Shown in pieces: positions 61,225 to 64,000 of a stretch of DNA of 64,000 bases. The first letter of the stretch is position 1, and each line of letters begins with the position of its first letter. The notes under the pieces were generated by a model, which did not search any database, was not told the DNA's origin, and saw only the letters and a list, made by a program, of their open reading frames with translations. Source of the stretch: CAIVAT01 sp964525995 (lineage in GTDB: Bacteria > Bacteroidota > Bacteroidia > Bacteroidales > FEN-979); assembly GCA_964525995.1 (NCBI GenBank), contig CAZGIM010000014.1, forward strand, positions 46,442-110,441. Reading direction: 5' to 3'. A program made the translations under genes and the position numbers.

Positions 61225-62892
61225 ATGAAAAAATTAATTTTCCTTTTTACTATAATCGGTTCTTTATGCATTTTAAGCAGGACATCCGACGCTCAATCAC
61301 CTGAATGGTTGTGGGCAACAAGCGCGGGGGGAACAGATTATGACTGGGGTCTTTCTTTAGCATTGGATGCTTCAGGGAATGCCTATGTGACAGGCTCTTT
61401 TTCTAGCCCTACCATCACTTTTGGCACCACGACTTTAACCAATTCAGGCAATTCTAGTTCCAGTCGTGACGATTTTTTTCTTGTGAAATACGATGCCAAT
61501 GGAAATGTACTGTGGGCAACAAGCGCGGGGGGAACAGACGATGACGAGGGTCGTTCTCTGGCATTGGATGCTTCAGGGAATGTTTATGTGACAGGATATT
61601 TTTTTAGTTCAACCATCACATTTGGCTCCTATACTTTGACAAATGTTGGTTTCAGTGATGTGTTTTTAGTGAAATACGATGCCAATGGAAATGTGCTGTG
61701 GGCAACAAGCGCGGAGGGAATAACCATTGATCGGAGTTCTTCTTTAGCATTGGATGCTTCAGGGAATGCTTATGTGACTGGAGCATTTTCTAGTTCTACC
61801 ATTACCTTTGGCTCCTATACTTTGACAAATGTTAATGATTTTGATGTGTTTTTAGTGAAATACGATGCCAATGGAAATGTGCTGTGGGCAACAAGCGCAG
61901 GGGGAACAGACACTGATGAAAGTTGTTCTCTGGCATTAGATGCTTCAGGGAATGCCTATGTGACAGGCAATTTTTCTAGCCCTACCATCACTTTTGGCGC
62001 CACGACTTTAACCAATTCAGGGAGTTACGATATTTTTCTTGTGAAATACGATGCCAATGGGAATGTGCAATGGGCAAACAGCGCAACGGGTATTGTTTGG
62101 GATAATGTGTTTTCTGTTGCGACGGATGCTTCAGGGAATGCCTATGTGACAGGCAAATTTTCTAGCCCTACCATCACTTTTGGCACCACGACTTTAACCA
62201 ATTCAGGCAATTCTAGTTCCAGTCGTGACGATTTTTTTCTTGTGAAATACGATGCCAATGGGAATGTGCAATGGGCAAAAAGCGCAACGGGTATTTTTGG
62301 GGATTATGGGGTTTCTGTTGCGACGGATGCTTCAGGGAATGCCTATGTGACAGGCAATTTTTCTAGCCCTACCATCACTCTTGGCACCACGACTTTAACC
62401 AATTCAGGGGGTTACGATATTTTTCTTATGAAATACAATGCCAATGGAAATGTGCTGTGGGCAACAAGCGCGAAGGGAATAACAAGTGATTTGAGTTGTT
62501 CTTTAGCATTGGATGCATCAGGGAATGCTTATGTGACTGGATATTTTTATAGTCCTACCATCACCTTTGGTTCTTATACTTTGACAAATGTTAATGATCA
62601 TAAAAATGATGTGTTTTTAGCAAAAATGAAAAGCGGTAATACGGGAATAAATGAGGTGTACAATACCGTAAGCATTTCGGGTTACCCCAACCCCACATCC
62701 AACACCATCACCATCGGAACGCCCTCAACAGGCATAATCACCATCCATAACCCCAGCGGACAGCAACTCCTGCAACGAGAAATCACCGAACCAACCACCA
62801 CCATTGATGTCAGCGGATGGAAGAGTGGGGTGTATTTGGTGAAGTTTGTCGGGGAAAAAGGTGTCAGCGTGGGAAAATTTGTAAAGCAGTAA
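61225..62892 (+). CDS. SBBP-repeat beta-propeller protein with T9SS sorting tail
   Basis: A 555-residue secreted protein. A signal peptide (FLFTIIGSLCILSRTSDAQ) is followed by seven SBBP blades of 62 residues (LALDASGNAYVTGSF, SSPTITFGTTTLTNSG, DIFLVKYDANGNVLWATSAG). The DNA period is 186 bp, with two blades of 201 bp carrying a five-residue NSSSS-type insertion. The last 75 residues are a Por_Secre_tail (type A) sorting domain beginning YPNPTSNTITIG, used by the type IX system to carry and anchor proteins on the cell surface. A good Shine-Dalgarno (AAGGGAG) stands before ATG 61225, unusual for this genome. The sequence is clearly more AT-rich than the genes to its left. It is probably an adhesin or surface protein; the blades have no catalytic site. 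Confidence 0.88.
   Translation: MKKLIFLFTIIGSLCILSRTSDAQSPEWLWATSAGGTDYDWGLSLALDASGNAYVTGSFSSPTITFGTTTLTNSGNSSSSRDDFFLVKYDANGNVLWATSAGGTDDDEGRSLALDASGNVYVTGYFFSSTITFGSYTLTNVGFSDVFLVKYDANGNVLWATSAEGITIDRSSSLALDASGNAYVTGAFSSSTITFGSYTLTNVNDFDVFLVKYDANGNVLWATSAGGTDTDESCSLALDASGNAYVTGNFSSPTITFGATTLTNSGSYDIFLVKYDANGNVQWANSATGIVWDNVFSVATDASGNAYVTGKFSSPTITFGTTTLTNSGNSSSSRDDFFLVKYDANGNVQWAKSATGIFGDYGVSVATDASGNAYVTGNFSSPTITLGTTTLTNSGGYDIFLMKYNANGNVLWATSAKGITSDLSCSLALDASGNAYVTGYFYSPTITFGSYTLTNVNDHKNDVFLAKMKSGNTGINEVYNTVSISGYPNPTSNTITIGTPSTGIITIHNPSGQQLLQREITEPTTTIDVSGWKSGVYLVKFVGEKGVSVGKFVKQ
61312..62600 (+). repeat. Seven tandem 186/201-bp repeats inside the SBBP gene
   Basis: The TGGGCAA mark recurs at 61312, 61513, 61699, 61885, 62071, 62272 and 62458. 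Spacings are 201, 186, 186, 186, 201 and 186 bp. The first and fifth units share the same 15-bp insertion and are near-identical along most of their length, showing recent duplication or gene conversion. Confidence 0.85.
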
Positions 62893-62913
62893 AACGAAGA
62901 AAACATAAGCATT

Positions 62914-63726
62914 ATGAAAACAATTTACGCATTATTGATCGCGCTGTTCTTGGTGAACGGCGCAATGGCACAATGGTTCTGGCAAAATCCTTTACCTCAA
63001 GGGGATCATTTGCATTCAGTTTATTTTACTGATGCAAACACGGGATATGCGACGAGTTATAATGGAACCATCTTAAAGACAACCGATGGAGGCATAACCT
63101 GGACTGCCCAATCAAGCGGAACATACGATTATTTAATTTCCGTTTTCTTCACCGATACCAACACTGGATATGCCGTGGGTGATGGTGGAACCATCTTGAA
63201 AACAACCAACGGGGGTACAGACTGGATTGTCCAAACAAGCGGAACAACAAACGGGTTAATGTCGGTTTACTTTACCGATGCTAACACGGGATATGCGGTG
63301 GGGTACAATGGAATCATCTTAAAGACAACCAACGGGGGTACAGACTGGATTGTCCAAGCAAGCGGAACATATTCTTGGTTATATTCGGTTTACTTTACCG
63401 ATGCCAACACGGGATATGCAGTGGGTGAACATGGAACCATATTAAAAACCGAAAATGGCGGCGGCTTTCCTATAGGAATTGGCGAACAAATGAAGGGCAA
63501 AAACAACCTGTCTATATACCCCAACCCCACATCCAACACCATCACCATTGGAACGCCCTCGACAGGCATAATCACCATCCATAACCCCAGAGGCCAGCAA
63601 CTCCTGCAACAAAAAATTACAGAATCAATCACCACCATTGATGTCAGCAACATGCCAGGCGGGATGTATGTGGTGAAGGTTATCGGGGAGAATGGGGTGA
63701 AGGTAGGAAAGTTTGTAAAGCTGTAA
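62914..63726 (+). CDS. YCF48/BNR-repeat secreted protein with T9SS sorting tail
   Basis: A 270-residue secreted protein. A signal peptide (TIYALLIALFLVNGAMAQ) is followed by four YCF48/PSII-BNR repeats (VYFTDANTGYAVGYNGTILK, TTNGGTDWIVQTSGT) at a 123-bp DNA period, and a Por_Secre_tail with YPNPTSNTITIG and the end VKVGKFVKL. It starts 21 bp after the first cargo gene and is probably co-transcribed. The first 97 nt of its sorting tail are nearly identical to those of the neighbour (about four differences), while the rest of the tail has drifted. The function is unknown; the repeats are structural. Confidence 0.87.
   Translation: MKTIYALLIALFLVNGAMAQWFWQNPLPQGDHLHSVYFTDANTGYATSYNGTILKTTDGGITWTAQSSGTYDYLISVFFTDTNTGYAVGDGGTILKTTNGGTDWIVQTSGTTNGLMSVYFTDANTGYAVGYNGIILKTTNGGTDWIVQASGTYSWLYSVYFTDANTGYAVGEHGTILKTENGGGFPIGIGEQMKGKNNLSIYPNPTSNTITIGTPSTGIITIHNPRGQQLLQQKITESITTIDVSNMPGGMYVVKVIGENGVKVGKFVKL
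63043..63420 (+). repeat. Four tandem 123-bp repeats inside the YCF48-like gene
   Basis: GGATATG recurs at 63043, 63166, 63289 and 63412, exactly 123 bp apart (41 residues). The units code for one beta-propeller-type repeat each. Confidence 0.85.
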
Positions 63727-63789
63727 ACGGAGTGAAGGTGGAAACTTGATTTGTCCACTTATTAAAGGGTATAAACTGGAAAATAGCCA

Positions 63790-63954
63790 TTATATGGCAT
63801 TTCCCGTTTTGATTTTATCGCGAATCCACTTTAATGGGAACAGCATCGAAACTTTTCTTTGATATTCCCGATATGCATCCCCAAATTCCATTATGAGCTT
63901 GCGCTCTTCAAGCAAGGTGCCGATTATCGCATACACGCTTATAATTAATGTGAA
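63790..63954 (-). pseudogene. Remnant of a phospholipid/ICMT-like methyltransferase (C-terminus only)
   Basis: On the minus strand an open frame of 54 codons before the stop reads IGTLLEERKLIMEFGDAYREYQ, then RKVSMLFPLKW, and ends with a stop at 63790. LLEERKLxxxFGxxYxxYxxxV is the C-terminal signature of isoprenylcysteine carboxylmethyltransferase/NnrU-like membrane enzymes. An in-frame TGA at 63957-63955 cuts off the upstream part, and the sequence before it (63958-64000) carries no continuation of the fold, so the gene is truncated or frameshifted. No start codon with a ribosome site is seen. It could also be a gene interrupted near the window edge by an insertion. Confidence 0.5.
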
Positions 63955-64000
63955 TCAAGGGTTAAAACCCTGAGTTGTTAACAATTTGATTGTTAGTAAA

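Noticed and set aside
61312..62600. Regularly spaced repeats that might be a CRISPR array
   Set aside because: Units are 186-201 bp, coding and similar along their whole length, with no short direct repeats or unique spacers and no cas genes.

Overview
The window reads as a chromosomal segment of a Bacteroidota bacterium, probably an anaerobic or microaerobic environmental relative of the Bacteroidales. The main signs are type IX secretion sorting tails on two proteins (61225-63726), a TonB-dependent receptor and a TonB protein, a periplasmic-propeller (Reg_prop/Y_Y_Y) histidine kinase, several TAnnTTTG promoter boxes in place of sigma70 -10 boxes, and mostly weak Shine-Dalgarno sequences. 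I see no prophage, no complete insertion sequence, no CRISPR array and no rRNA.

Layout. 1-2401: the end of an iron-sulfur CCG-domain redox subunit and a cysteine-desulfurase-like enzyme. 2512-4816: a secreted Cys/Gly-rich protein with calcium-loop motifs, then an ECF sigma factor, a zinc-finger anti-sigma factor and a Spy/CpxP-like sensor. 5006-8130: TatC, two PspC/LiaF-like envelope proteins and an alpha/beta hydrolase. 8342-12192: a compact operon of a KamA-type radical SAM aminomutase, two D-Ala-D-Ala-ligase-like ATP-grasp enzymes and a GNAT acetyltransferase. It looks like a small pathway that makes and couples a beta-amino acid. 12214-18686 (minus): a response-regulator/PP2C phosphatase, a STAS protein, an ABC permease fused to its own binding protein, an ATPase and a second binding lipoprotein. 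18951-33969 (plus): a seven-gene, 15-kb array with gaps of 6-27 bp. It encodes a membrane-anchored STAND NTPase with WD40 repeats, a TonB-dependent receptor with a TPR-like N-terminus, a formyltransferase-fold enzyme, a nucleotide-transporter-like carrier fused to HEAT repeats, a propeller histidine kinase, a small outer-membrane protein and a zinc dehydrogenase. This array is the best candidate for an undescribed system.

34110-46046 holds a lipoprotein, an ABCG-type transporter with a large extracytoplasmic insert, an RND tripartite efflux operon, a Cache lipoprotein, an adenosine-deaminase-like enzyme and an outer-membrane protein. 46201-55975 (minus) holds two paralogous membrane-anchored proteins on either side of a very large HExxH/propeller/barrel protein, preceded by pdxJ, a renal-type dipeptidase, a PrsW protease, an ECF sigma factor and its anti-sigma factor. 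PrsW directly before a sigma/anti-sigma pair suggests regulated proteolysis of the anti-sigma factor. 56124-60652 is housekeeping: dtd, tonB, an S4-domain protein, der and era, with a tetranucleotide-like repeat between era and der. An initiator tRNA-fMet (60737-60808) follows, then a more AT-rich end with two repeat-built T9SS cargo proteins that share a near-identical tail, and a remnant of a methyltransferase gene.

Functions are read from motifs and remembered family knowledge. No database search was possible.
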